Below are positions 24,494 through 33,146 of a stretch of 64,000 nt of DNA, piece by piece (position 1 is the first letter of the stretch; the number at the start of each line of letters is the position of its first letter). The notes under the pieces are model-generated. The model was not told the DNA's origin, did not search any database, and was given only the letters and a program-made list of their open reading frames with translations. Both the position numbers and the translations under genes were made by a program. Origin of the DNA: Streptomyces iranensis. Lineage in GTDB: Bacteria > Actinomycetota > Actinomycetes > Streptomycetales > Streptomycetaceae. The DNA is taken from positions 117,556 to 181,555 of the forward strand of contig NZ_JAGGLR010000029.1 in assembly GCF_017874715.1 (NCBI RefSeq). The letters are read 5' to 3'.

Positions 24494-26902
24494 CTACTCC
24501 GTCCGCAGACCCTCCGGCCGCATCATCCGCCACAGCGGCGGCAGGCTCACCAGGGTCACCAGCAGGATGACCCCGCCGCCGACACCGGTCATGGTGGCGA
24601 GCCCGGTCCAGTCCACGGCCAGCGGCTGGCCGACCATCTTCAGCAGCATCACGCCCAGCGCCAGCCCGCCCGCGATCGACAGCGCCAGGCCCAGCACCAC
24701 CGGGACCGCGGTCTGCCAGAGCACGGACCAGCTGAGCGTGGTGCGCCGGGTGCCGAAGGCGACCAGGACGGACAGCAGCCGCCTGCGGTCGCGGAGCTGC
24801 TCCAGGGTGGTCACGATCATGCTGGCCCCGATCAGCAGCAGGGTCGCGGTGGCGCCGATGAACAGGGCCTTGCGGATGACCGTGAACTCATCCGACTGCT
24901 CGGTGCTGGTGAGCCGCATGACATCGATCGTCGGGGAGAGCACCGCGCTGGCGTTGCGCACATACTCGACCCCGTCCGGCACCTTCGGGTCCAGCCGGAT
25001 CATGGCCGACGCCTGGGGGTCGGGCAGATCGGCGACGTCGAAGGCGCCGGGGGTGGCGAAGATGCCGGTGCGTTCGCCGCCGCCCGGGTCCTGCCGGGGC
25101 TTCACCTTCGTGGCCGAGCGAGGGATCGTCCACACCTTCTTCTCGCGCAGGTCCGGCGTACCGTCGTCGTGGTAGGCGAGGTTGACCTTGGCGCCCGGTT
25201 TGGCGAAGCCCTCCCCTTCCCCGTAGTAGCTCGGCGAATCGACGAGGAAGACAGCGCCGTTCTTACAGCTGGTGATGCGGACCACCTCGCGGAGCGTGGG
25301 GCAGTCGGCGATGGTGATGGCCTCTTCCGGGACCGACGACGGATCGTCCTTGCTGCGGTGCACATCGGAGATGTAGTCCTCGGTGACACCGAGCAGATCG
25401 CGCACGCCCTTGGTCGTGCGGTACCGGTCGAAGGCGTCGTGGGCTTGGGTGCCGTTGGCCACCGGGACGCTCACCATCAGCTGGGCGCGGGTCGGGTCCT
25501 GGCCGGTCGACGTGGCGTCCTCGGCCTGCACGCTGGTGAAGAGCATCTGGAGGGCGAGGGCCCCGGCGACGGCGACCGTGATGCCGCTGACCGCACGCGA
25601 GGCGGTGCCGCTGCTGAGCTGGAGCCGGCGGGTGGCGAGCTGCCAGGGCACCGAGCCCCTGCCGCCGAACCGTTCCACCACGGCCTCGACGACCCAGGGC
25701 AGCAGCGCGGTGGTGCCGACGAGCACCAGTACGGCGCCGGCCGCGGCCTGGTACGCCTTCATGTCGCCGCCGCCGCTGCCGGACCCGAAGCCGCCCGCGA
25801 GCGGCAGCAGCAGGGCCATGCCCAGCAGCGGCAGCAGCAGCCGCCACCACAGACGGCGGCGCTTGGGCGTGGCGTTCCGTACGACCCCCAGCGGTTCGAT
25901 GGCGATGCCGCGCAGGGCGACCAGCGTGACCATGACGGCCGAGGCGGGCACGGCCACCGCGACCGCCAGGGCGAGCGGGGTGGACGGCACGATGTCGGAG
26001 GCGAAGAAGCTGATGCCCCAGACCTCGATACCGCCGATGATCTCCCGCGCCAGCAGGAACAATCCGGTGCCGACGGCGAGTCCGAGGAGCGATCCGAAGA
26101 GCGACTCCCCGGCGGCTATCCGCCGGGTCATATGGATGTCGGCACCGACCAGCCGCAGCGCGGCCAGCCGCCGGTCGCGCCGCTCACCCCCGAAGCGGGC
26201 GGCGGTGGCGATGAAGATGAGCACCGGCAGCAGCAGCACCACACAGCCCACGATGATCAGCAGCAGCAGTGCGGGGTTGAGGGGCTCGGGCTTGCCGACG
26301 TTCTTGGTGCCCCAGCGGTCGATGCGGTAGTCGGAGCCCACCCGGTCGAAGGTCTTGTGGGTGATCCCCGCGTAGTAGCGCAGGTCGGACGGGCCGGAGA
26401 GGCCGTCGTGGGAGATGGTGCCGATGGTGCGGTAGGGGAAGCGGTCGCGCAGCAGCTTGCCGTCGTCGGAGTCGAGCAGCTTCTTCAGCGCGGGCGAGAC
26501 CCACATCTGGCCGGGGTGCGGGAGATGGCCGATACCCGGAGGCTTGGGCGGGCTGTCGCCGTCGGGCGCCATCACCAGGCCCTCGATGTCCTGGTCGCGG
26601 TAGGTGGTGTTCGCCTGGCCGAGGCGGATGGTGTCGGGGCCGGGCTTGGGGTCCACCTCGAAGCCGAGCGCCGCGCGCCTGTCGGACCGCTCACCGCGCA
26701 GCTCGTACGCGGTGGGGATGGAGGAGGCCAGCAGCAACAGCGCCACCCCCAGGCCGACGCCCACCGCCGTCATGATCGTCCTGGCCCAGCTCTCCCGGCC
26801 GCCGGTGACCGCGAACCGGCCGCCCATGGCCAGATCGGCGGCCCAGCGGGTGACGGAGACGCGGGAGCGGGGCTCCTCCGCCGGGGCGTCCTGGCCGCTC
26901 AT
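24494..26902 (-). CDS. FtsX-like ABC exporter permease (MacB/LolC type)
   Basis: An 802-aa membrane protein with two FtsX-like blocks. A first helix (about 40-62) precedes an extracytoplasmic domain, then three helices near 215-330 (ALLLLIIVGCVVLLLPVLIF; GGERRDRRLAALRLVGADIH). A central pair of helices, a second extracytoplasmic domain (about 455-680) and three last helices follow (LRDRRRLLSVLVAFGTRRTT at the loop). This layout is usual for actinomycete exporters of antibiotics, peptides or lipids that pair with the adjacent ATPase. The first 4 nt overlap the ATPase gene. The substrate is unknown. Confidence 0.92.
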   Translation of the reverse strand: MSGQDAPAEEPRSRVSVTRWAADLAMGGRFAVTGGRESWARTIMTAVGVGLGVALLLLASSIPTAYELRGERSDRRAALGFEVDPKPGPDTIRLGQANTTYRDQDIEGLVMAPDGDSPPKPPGIGHLPHPGQMWVSPALKKLLDSDDGKLLRDRFPYRTIGTISHDGLSGPSDLRYYAGITHKTFDRVGSDYRIDRWGTKNVGKPEPLNPALLLLIIVGCVVLLLPVLIFIATAARFGGERRDRRLAALRLVGADIHMTRRIAAGESLFGSLLGLAVGTGLFLLAREIIGGIEVWGISFFASDIVPSTPLALAVAVAVPASAVMVTLVALRGIAIEPLGVVRNATPKRRRLWWRLLLPLLGMALLLPLAGGFGSGSGGGDMKAYQAAAGAVLVLVGTTALLPWVVEAVVERFGGRGSVPWQLATRRLQLSSGTASRAVSGITVAVAGALALQMLFTSVQAEDATSTGQDPTRAQLMVSVPVANGTQAHDAFDRYRTTKGVRDLLGVTEDYISDVHRSKDDPSSVPEEAITIADCPTLREVVRITSCKNGAVFLVDSPSYYGEGEGFAKPGAKVNLAYHDDGTPDLREKKVWTIPRSATKVKPRQDPGGGERTGIFATPGAFDVADLPDPQASAMIRLDPKVPDGVEYVRNASAVLSPTIDVMRLTSTEQSDEFTVIRKALFIGATATLLLIGASMIVTTLEQLRDRRRLLSVLVAFGTRRTTLSWSVLWQTAVPVVLGLALSIAGGLALGVMLLKMVGQPLAVDWTGLATMTGVGGGVILLVTLVSLPPLWRMMRPEGLRTE

Positions 26903-27585
26903 CGGACCCCTGCCATGTCGCGGGCCTTGCCGTCGCGGACGACGACCTCGCGATCGGAGTAGGCGGCGACCCGGGCCTCGTGGGTGACCAGCACCACGGC
27001 GGTACGGGACTCCCGGGCGGCCTCGGTCAGCAGCTCCATCACCCGCTCCCCGTTGAGCGAGTCCAGCGCACCGGTCGGCTCGTCGGCGAACAGCACCCGC
27101 GGCCCGGTGACCAGCGACCGGGCGACGGCGACCCGCTGCCCCTGGCCGCCGGAGACCTCACCGGGCCGTTTGTGCGCCACATCGGCGACCTCGAGCCGCT
27201 CCATCCATGCCGACGCCCGGTCCTCGGCCTCCTTGCGCTTGGTGCCGTTCAGCCGCAGCGGCAGCGCGACGTTCTCCACACAGCTCAACTCGGGGACGAG
27301 CTGGCCGAACTGGAAGACGAAGCCGAACTCGCCGCGGCGCAGACCGCTGCGCTCGGCGTCCGACAGGGTGGTCAGCTCGCGCCCGTTGTAGTGGACGGAG
27401 CCGGAGTCCGGCTTCACGATCCCGGCCAGGCAGTGGAGCAGCGTCGACTTGCCCGAGCCGGAGGGGCCCATGACGGCGACGACCTCGCCGGGGTGGATGG
27501 AGAAGTCCGCACCGTCCAGGGCGGGGGTGTGACCGTACGTCTTGTGCAGGGACGTGGCGATCAGCAGGGAGCCTGCCGGGGTCAT
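26899..27585 (-). CDS. ABC transporter ATP-binding protein (MacB/LolD type)
   Basis: Drives the FtsX-like permease. In its 228 aa: Walker A GPSGSGKSTLLH, Q-loop FVFQFGQLVPELSC, ABC signature VSGGQGQRVAVARSL, Walker B RVLFADEPTGALDS and the H-loop His in VLVTHEARVA. The gene overlaps both neighbours by 4 nt (PadR gene before it, permease after it), so all three form one translation-coupled operon. Confidence 0.95.
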   Translation of the reverse strand: MTPAGSLLIATSLHKTYGHTPALDGADFSIHPGEVVAVMGPSGSGKSTLLHCLAGIVKPDSGSVHYNGRELTTLSDAERSGLRRGEFGFVFQFGQLVPELSCVENVALPLRLNGTKRKEAEDRASAWMERLEVADVAHKRPGEVSGGQGQRVAVARSLVTGPRVLFADEPTGALDSLNGERVMELLTEAARESRTAVVLVTHEARVAAYSDREVVVRDGKARDMAGVR

Positions 27586-28106
27586 GAACGCACCGCCTTG
27601 GCGAGTTGGCCGAGGCGGGCGGCGGTGAGTTCCAGCCAGCGCAGATCGGCCTCGAGATGGAAGAGGGCGTGGTCGCAGATGAGTTGGTCGCTGAGATCGC
27701 CACCGCGCTTGCGCTGGGTCAGATCGCGCATCAGCCGCAGATGTTCGGCGCGCTGGACGTCGAGGAGATCGGCCGCGTCGCGCCCGGTGAGCAGGGCGAT
27801 GACGACCTTGGTGTAGAGGACCGACTGGAGGTAGGGCTCGGGCCTCTCGGGCTGGGTGAGCCAGCCCTCCACATCGGTGATGCCCGCGTCGGTGATGGCG
27901 TAGCGCTTGCGCTCCGGGCCACCGCCGTGCTCGATGCCGTCGACCTCCACCAGGCCGTTCTTCAGGAGCCGGGACATGGTCGAGTAGACCTGCCCGTAGT
28001 GCAGCGGGCGGTCGTGCCCAAATCTTTCGTCGAAGGCTCGCTTGAGGTCGTAGCCGTGGCGCGGGCCGCCCTCGAGGAGTCCGAGCAGGGTGTGGCCAAT
28101 TGACAT
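27582..28106 (-). CDS. PadR-family transcriptional regulator
   Basis: A 174-aa PadR repressor: MSIGHTLLGLLEGGPRHGYD starts the winged helix, with YGQVYSTMSRLLKNGLVEVD and the beta-wing ERKRYAITDAGITDVEGWL, followed by a C-terminal helical dimerisation domain. It is the first gene of the ABC-exporter operon and probably represses it until an effector (often the exporter's substrate) binds. ATG 28106 was chosen over a GTG nine nt upstream because the family starts at MSIGHTLLG. An inverted repeat just upstream could be its operator. Confidence 0.9.
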   Translation of the reverse strand: MSIGHTLLGLLEGGPRHGYDLKRAFDERFGHDRPLHYGQVYSTMSRLLKNGLVEVDGIEHGGGPERKRYAITDAGITDVEGWLTQPERPEPYLQSVLYTKVVIALLTGRDAADLLDVQRAEHLRLMRDLTQRKRGGDLSDQLICDHALFHLEADLRWLELTAARLGQLAKAVRS

Positions 28107-28128
28107 GCCCAGCACTCTACACCATGCG

Positions 28129-28145
28129 TATACCTGGAGTGTATA
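28129..28145. promoter_or_regulatory. TATAC-N7-GTATA inverted repeat upstream of padR
   Basis: The only AT-rich patch in this region holds TATAC CTGGAGT GTATA 22 nt upstream of the PadR start, with a further ATGCGTATA/GGTATGCG pair flanking it. It overlaps a likely -10 (TATACA on the minus strand). An operator for the PadR protein is inferred. Confidence 0.5.
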
Positions 28146-28193
28146 GCTACGCTACGGTATGCGTTTCCGCAGCTCAGAAGGGTGTGACAAGGA

Positions 28194-28493
28194 TCAGGGC
28201 CGGTTCGGCTCGCGGCCGGTGCCCTGCGGGCCCTCGGTGGGGCCCGCACCCTCCGTGCCCTCGGCGGGCCGCCGCGGCGGGCGGCCTCGGCGCGGGATCG
28301 GGCGCGCCGCGCCGGGCAGCCGGCCCGCGTCCGCGAGCGCCTTGCGCAGCAGGAACTCGATCTGCGCGTTGGCGCTGCGCAGTTCGTCGTCGGCCCAGCG
28401 CGCGAGGGCGTCATGGACGGCCGGGTCGAGCCGCAGCAGCATCTGTTTGCGCTGCCGCGGCTGCCGTGCCTTCCGCCCGCTCTCGTCCGTCAC
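28194..28493 (-). CDS. Small RHH-like DNA-binding protein
   Basis: A 99-aa basic protein. Residues about 14-60 (RKQMLLRLDPAVHDALARWA, then DELRSANAQIEFLLRKALAD) match the beta-helix-helix pattern of Arc/MetJ ribbon-helix-helix regulators. The tail is Arg/Pro-rich. The GTG at 28493 overlaps the stop of the SPFH gene by 4 nt, so both are coupled. It may be a regulator of the pair; it could also be an antitoxin-like protein, but no toxin gene is next to it. Confidence 0.75.
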   Translation of the reverse strand: MTDESGRKARQPRQRKQMLLRLDPAVHDALARWADDELRSANAQIEFLLRKALADAGRLPGAARPIPRRGRPPRRPAEGTEGAGPTEGPQGTGREPNRP

Positions 28494-29446
28494 TGGTACA
28501 GCGTGCCGGTGTTCAGAACGGGCTGCGGGGAGCGGTCCCCGCAGAGCACCACCATCAGATTGCTGACCATCGCGGCCTTGCGCTCCTCGTCCAGCGACAC
28601 GATCTCCTCCTCGGCGATCCGGGCCAGCGCCGCCTCGACCATGCCGACCGCGCCGTCCACGATCTGCCGGCGCGCGGCCACCACCGCGCCCGCCTGCTGG
28701 CGCTGGAGCATCGCGGAGGCGATCTCCGGGGCGTAGGCGAGGTGGGTGAAGCGGGATTCGATGATGCGGACCCCGGCCGCCTCGACCCGGGCGTGCAGTT
28801 CGATGGCGAGCTTCTCGGTGATCTCCTCGGCGTTGCCGCGCAGCGAGAGGGCGTCCTCGTCGTGGGCGTCGTACGGGTACTCGATGGCGATGTGCCGGAC
28901 GGCGGCCTCGGTCTGGGTGGCCACGAACTCCAGGAAGTCGTCCACCTCGAACATCGCCTGGGCGGTGTCCTCGACCTTCCAGACGACGACCGCGGCGAGC
29001 TCGATCGGGTTGCCGTAGGCGTCGTTGACCTTGAGTACCGCGGTCTCGTGGTTGCGCACCCGGGTGGAGATCTTCTCCCGGCTGGTGAGCGGGTTCACCC
29101 AGCGCAGCCCGTCGGTGCGGATGGTGCCGCGGTAGCGGCCGAAGAGCTGGACCACCCGGGCCTCGCCGGGCGCGATGGTGTTGAGGCCGCACATGGTGAG
29201 GATCGCGGCGATGATCACCACGATGCCGGAGACGATCAGCAGCGTGGACCAGGCGCCCTTGTGCTCGGAGGCGACGGCGGCGCCCGCGAGGATCAGCCCG
29301 ACGCCGCCCGCGAGTCCGGCCAGGCCCCCGAGCAGGGCCAGTCCGCCGCTGACGTTGTGCGCGGGCCGCTCCCGGACCCGGGGCTCCGGGAGCGGCGGTA
29401 TGTCGGCCCGGTCGGTGATGCCGTCGGTTGAGGTGGCGTCGGACAT
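28490..29446 (-). CDS. SPFH/band 7 membrane protein
   Basis: A 318-aa member of the stomatin/prohibitin/flotillin family, which builds scaffold-like oligomers on membranes. Two hydrophobic segments (about 33-55 and 65-85) precede the SPFH domain (about 90-270): GLNTIAPGEARVVQLFGRYR starts it, AVLKVNDAYGNPIELAAVVVWKV lies in the middle, EAAGVRIIESRFTHLAYAPE follows. A helical tail holds the oligomerisation Ala/Glu region. ATG 29446 with GGGGAG upstream. It is divergent from the PBP gene at 29664. Confidence 0.9.
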   Translation of the reverse strand: MSDATSTDGITDRADIPPLPEPRVRERPAHNVSGGLALLGGLAGLAGGVGLILAGAAVASEHKGAWSTLLIVSGIVVIIAAILTMCGLNTIAPGEARVVQLFGRYRGTIRTDGLRWVNPLTSREKISTRVRNHETAVLKVNDAYGNPIELAAVVVWKVEDTAQAMFEVDDFLEFVATQTEAAVRHIAIEYPYDAHDEDALSLRGNAEEITEKLAIELHARVEAAGVRIIESRFTHLAYAPEIASAMLQRQQAGAVVAARRQIVDGAVGMVEAALARIAEEEIVSLDEERKAAMVSNLMVVLCGDRSPQPVLNTGTLYQ

Positions 29447-29663
29447 GGGAGGTCTCCCCGTTTCGTTCGGTGGTGTGTCTAGCAAAGTGATAGCACATTA
29501 CGAGCCGGTGGCAACCCTTGGCGCCCGTAAGCCGTCAGTTCCCTTGGAGTGGGTGCTTTTTGTCACCTTCGGAAAAAGCTAGATCGATGGGCATTTGAGG
29601 GTTGTTGCGGTGTTAGTTTCATGAGCTGGCCTGGGGGGCTTACGGACTGGAGCGGCGGGAGCG

Positions 29664-31898
29664 ATGGGTAGAGCGGAAGAGCGACGCGCACGGCAGAAGA
29701 GCGCTCGCAGAGCCAAGCGGGCGGCGAAGCCGGGGGGCATACGCCGCTTCTTCACCTGGAAGTGGCTGCTCGGCTATGTCCTGGGGCTCTGTGCGCTGTT
29801 CATCGGGGCGTTCTTCGTCCTCTATCTGTTGGTCGAGGTTCCGCCCGCCAACGCCGCGGCCAAGGCGGAGGCCAACGTCTACAAGTACAGCGACGGCACG
29901 ATCATGGCGAAGGAGGGCAAGGTCAACCGGGAGTCGGTGCCGCTGTCCAAGATCCCCAAGGAGGTGCAGCACACCTTTGTCGCCGCCGAGAACAAGGACT
30001 TCTACGGCGACTCCGGCGTCTCGTTCACCGGCACCGCCCGCGGTCTCATCAACACCGCGCTGGGCCGGGGCAAGCAGGGTGGCTCCACCATCACCCAGCA
30101 GTACGTCAAGAACTACTACCTGAGCCAGGAACAGACCGTCAGCCGCAAGCTGAAGGAGCTGGTGATCTCGCTCAAGGTCGACCGGCAGAAGTCCAAGGAC
30201 TACATCCTCGCGGGTTACATCAACACCAGCTACTACGGCCGCGGCGCCTACGGCATCCAGGCGGCCGCCCGCGCGTACTACGACAAGGACGTCGAGGACC
30301 TCAGCGTCGCGCAGGGCGCCTATCTCGCGTCGGTGCTCCAGGCGCCCAGCCAGTACGACTGGTCGGCGGCGGGCCCCAACGGCAAGCGGCTGGTGAAGGC
30401 CCGCTGGAACTACGTCCTCAACAACATGGTCGAGAAGGACTGGCTGTCCAAGAGCGAGCGCGAGGGCATGAAGTTCGACGTGCCCATCGAGCCCCGCCCC
30501 ATCCCGGGCCTCGACGGTCAGGCGGGCTATTTCATCAAGGCTGCCAAGGATGAGCTCTTCAAGGCCGGGGTGGACGAGAAAGAGTTCGAGGCCGGCGGCT
30601 GGACGGTCACCCTCAACATCGACAAGAAGAAGCAGAAGGCGCTGGAGAAGGCGGTCCGCACCGAGCTGACGTCCAAGCTGGACCCGAAGAAGCGCAAGGT
30701 CGACGGGGACGCCCAGGTGGGCGCGGTTTCGGTGGACCCCAAGTCCGGTGGCGTCGTGGCGATGTACGGCGGCGCCGGTGCGACTGAGCACTACTTCAAC
30801 AACGCCACCCGCGAGGACTACCAGCCCGCCTCCACCTTCAAGCCGCTGATCCTGGCCGCGGGGCTGGAGAACGGCTCCACCACGCAGGACAGCACCCCGA
30901 TCACGGCGAGCACCATCTACGACGGCACCAGCAGACGGCCCGTCAAGGGCAGTGACACCGCCTTCGCCCCGCCGAACGAGGACAACAAGTCCTACGGCCC
31001 CATCTCCGTCCAGAAGGCCATGAACAACTCCGTCAACTCCGTCTTCGCGCAGATGGCGGTGGACGTGGGCCTGGACAAGGTGAAGAACACCGCCATCGAC
31101 CTGGGCATGAGCAAGGACGCGGGTGGCTTCGACGTGCGCCCCGCGATGTCGCTGGGCGTGATGGGCGCCAGCCCGCGCGATATGGCCGGGGTCTACGCCA
31201 CCCTCGACAACCACGGCAAGAAGGTCACCCCGGCGATAGTGAAGTCCGCCGAGAAGGGCGATGAACGGCCCCAGTTGCCCGATCCGACCAACGGTCAGGC
31301 GATCAGCCGCGGCGCCGCGGACTCCGTCACCTCCGTCCTCACCGGGGTGGTCGACGACGGCACCGGCCAGGCGGTGCGGCAGCAGGGCCAGGCGGTGGCG
31401 GGCAAGACCGGCACCTCCGACGACAACAAGTCCGCCTGGTTCTCCGGCTACACCCCCGATCTGGTCACCTCGGTCGGCATGTTCGGCGAGCAGAAGGGCG
31501 TCGGCAAGCAGGTCTCGCTCAAGGGCACCGCGGGCGGCGGCCGCGTCAACGGCGGTGACTTCCCGGCCAGGATCTGGGCCGCGTACACCCAGTCCGCGCT
31601 GAGCGGTCAGAAGGCGTCGAAGTTCGATCTGGACACCGACATGGGAGCGGCGGTCAAGCCGCCCGCGCCGCCGAGTTCGAGCGAAGCCTCGGAGTCGCCG
31701 TCCGCCAGCCCGTCGGCGAGCGAGTCCGCGAGCGAGTCGCCCTCGTCGTCCCCGTCGGCCAGCGAGTCCACGAGCGAGTCCCCGTCCGCCTCGTCCTCGG
31801 CGTCGCCGTCGGACGACGGCGACTCCCCGAGCCCGCCCGACCCGTCGAGCTCGGCCTCGGGCGACGACGGCGGCTTCCTCCGCAGAGACCAGGAGTGA
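29664..31898 (+). CDS. Class A penicillin-binding protein (GT51 + transpeptidase)
   Basis: Bifunctional peptidoglycan synthase of 744 aa, anchored by one helix (about 33-60). The transglycosylase domain has FVAAENKDFYGDSGVS with the catalytic Glu, QGGSTITQQYVKNYYLS and KELVISLKVDRQKSKDYILA. The transpeptidase has SxxK as PASTFKPL, SxN as NNSVNSVF and KTGT, so it looks active. The C-terminal about 80 residues are Ser/Glu/Pro repeats (SPSASES-type), a low-complexity tail outside the cell. ATG 29664 with GGCGGGAGC upstream. The stop lies inside the left copy of the 47-nt repeat. Confidence 0.95.
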   Translation: MGRAEERRARQKSARRAKRAAKPGGIRRFFTWKWLLGYVLGLCALFIGAFFVLYLLVEVPPANAAAKAEANVYKYSDGTIMAKEGKVNRESVPLSKIPKEVQHTFVAAENKDFYGDSGVSFTGTARGLINTALGRGKQGGSTITQQYVKNYYLSQEQTVSRKLKELVISLKVDRQKSKDYILAGYINTSYYGRGAYGIQAAARAYYDKDVEDLSVAQGAYLASVLQAPSQYDWSAAGPNGKRLVKARWNYVLNNMVEKDWLSKSEREGMKFDVPIEPRPIPGLDGQAGYFIKAAKDELFKAGVDEKEFEAGGWTVTLNIDKKKQKALEKAVRTELTSKLDPKKRKVDGDAQVGAVSVDPKSGGVVAMYGGAGATEHYFNNATREDYQPASTFKPLILAAGLENGSTTQDSTPITASTIYDGTSRRPVKGSDTAFAPPNEDNKSYGPISVQKAMNNSVNSVFAQMAVDVGLDKVKNTAIDLGMSKDAGGFDVRPAMSLGVMGASPRDMAGVYATLDNHGKKVTPAIVKSAEKGDERPQLPDPTNGQAISRGAADSVTSVLTGVVDDGTGQAVRQQGQAVAGKTGTSDDNKSAWFSGYTPDLVTSVGMFGEQKGVGKQVSLKGTAGGGRVNGGDFPARIWAAYTQSALSGQKASKFDLDTDMGAAVKPPAPPSSSEASESPSASPSASESASESPSSSPSASESTSESPSASSSASPSDDGDSPSPPDPSSSASGDDGGFLRRDQE

Positions 31899-31941
31899 CG
31901 CCCGGTGCGGGCGTGCCGAGGGGCACGCCCGCACCGGACCG
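31895..31941. repeat. Left copy of 47-nt direct repeat (includes PBP terminator)
   Basis: Identical to 35769-35815 at 44 of 47 positions by eye. It includes the TGA of the PBP gene and a perfect 16-bp hairpin, 31902-31937 (CCGGTGCGGGCGTGCC / GGCACGCCCGCACCGG), that must be the PBP terminator. Similarity continues into CCGTATCGCCG after one indel. Confidence 0.9.
31902..31937 (+). terminator. PBP terminator hairpin
   Basis: Perfect 16-bp stem with a 4-nt loop, 4 nt after the PBP stop codon. Confidence 0.85.
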
Positions 31942-31965
31942 TATCGCCGCCGGATCAGCAGGCAC

Positions 31966-32652
31966 TCAGTGACCGGCTTGGATTCGTGCCATGGCTCGGG
32001 CCGCGCGCCGACGCTCGGGGAGGGATGTGTCAATGGCTCCCGGGCCTTGGCCGGGGGTCCTACGCCACGCGTCGATCCGGCCGGCGAGAGCCTTCAGACG
32101 CCGATCCCCAGGTGCGACGTCGATCTGGAAGTGTGACTCCTTGGGTACCGGTTCGTCGCCACCCCAGCGGATGACACCGCCGCATTCGGCGAGGATGTCC
32201 CGAACCACCGTGACCTCTTGAGGGAACAGCCCGTTCCGCGCTCCTAGCGGGTAAGCGTCGGGGCGAATGGTAAGGGCGGTGCCGGATAAGTAGTTGCTCT
32301 CGAACGCGGTAGCGACCCTGCGGTCCGATGTATGGCCGTGCACCTCCTCGGGTCTGAGGTGTGAGTCGATCTCGTAGAAGAATCTTCTGGCTATGTAGGT
32401 CAGTACCGTGGCGGTCTCGCCATCGCGCAAGGCGACGGTAAGGGGGGAGCCTTCGACACGGTGCAGCGTGATGTCGTCGTGGCTGGTGACCGGCCAGCCA
32501 TTGGCAGAGGTCTTCCTGGTCCACTCGCTGGTTGCCGGGGTGTGTCCGGTCTCGGCCGCTTGTGCCGTGCCCGAGTAGCCGGTGGCAAGGCCGATTCCAC
32601 CCGCCAGACCGAACCCGGCGGTGAGGATTCCGCGTCGGGATATGGATGTCAT
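31966..32652 (-). CDS. Tat-exported protein, M15-peptidase-like but missing zinc ligands
   Basis: A 228-aa exported protein. SISRRGILTAGFGLAGGIGLATG is a Tat signal (twin Arg 6-7) ending near AQA (residue 32). The mature part resembles a D,D-/L,D-carboxypeptidase of the M15 fold: SNYLSGTALTIRPDAYP takes the place of the S-x-H-x2-G-x-A-x-D zinc motif but has Tyr121 for His and Thr128 for Asp, while SHFQID (His174) fits the last ligand. It may bind rather than cut peptidoglycan. The ATG overlaps the stop of the upstream membrane gene. It is the last gene of the lower-GC insertion. Confidence 0.75.
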   Translation of the reverse strand: MTSISRRGILTAGFGLAGGIGLATGYSGTAQAAETGHTPATSEWTRKTSANGWPVTSHDDITLHRVEGSPLTVALRDGETATVLTYIARRFFYEIDSHLRPEEVHGHTSDRRVATAFESNYLSGTALTIRPDAYPLGARNGLFPQEVTVVRDILAECGGVIRWGGDEPVPKESHFQIDVAPGDRRLKALAGRIDAWRRTPGQGPGAIDTSLPERRRAARAMARIQAGH

Positions 32653-33146
32653 GCTGTGGGGTCCCCTGTCTGTCGTGTTCGGCTGGTGACGGGCGGCCGA
32701 TGGGAACGCCCGCGGATGAGGAGGGCGACTCCGGCGAGCATCCCGGTCATCGCGGCGAAAACCACGATGTTGACCCCAAGGGGCACAAGCTCCAGATGCG
32801 AGCCGTCGCTCCAACGGCATTCGCGCGAGAGCGGAAGATAACTCTCGACGAGTCGGACATTGCCTCGGGGCCCCTCATCGGGCATGGGGTTGCCTGCGGC
32901 TTTGAGACAGGCGGCGCGCGAGCCATCCATGTCGAAGGTGAGGAAGCCGCTGAGGTAGGCAAGGAGCCCAGCGCTCAGGCTGATGGCCATGACTTCGATA
33001 CCCCGCCTACTTCCGATTGCGCTGCGGGAGAAGAACACACGCCGGGTTGCCATCGTGTGGACGACTTTGACGATGAGTAGTCCTGCGGACAGTGGCAGGC
33101 CGATGAGCGCCGTGACGGCCAGGACGCTCCCGGGGTCAACGTTCAA
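32649..33146 (-). CDS. Membrane protein with three to four helices, unknown function
   Basis: A 165-aa membrane protein. Hydrophobic segments lie at about 5-30, 50-72 and 118-143. Between the last two is an outside loop with two Cys (SRAACLKAAGNP and SRECRWSDGS) that could pair. The start is TTG at 33146, overlapping the stop of the 798-aa gene; an internal start is possible but would lose the first helix. No family recognised. It lies in the middle of the three-gene insertion, coupled on both sides by 4-nt overlaps. Confidence 0.72.
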   Translation of the reverse strand: MNVDPGSVLAVTALIGLPLSAGLLIVKVVHTMATRRVFFSRSAIGSRRGIEVMAISLSAGLLAYLSGFLTFDMDGSRAACLKAAGNPMPDEGPRGNVRLVESYLPLSRECRWSDGSHLELVPLGVNIVVFAAMTGMLAGVALLIRGRSHRPPVTSRTRQTGDPTA

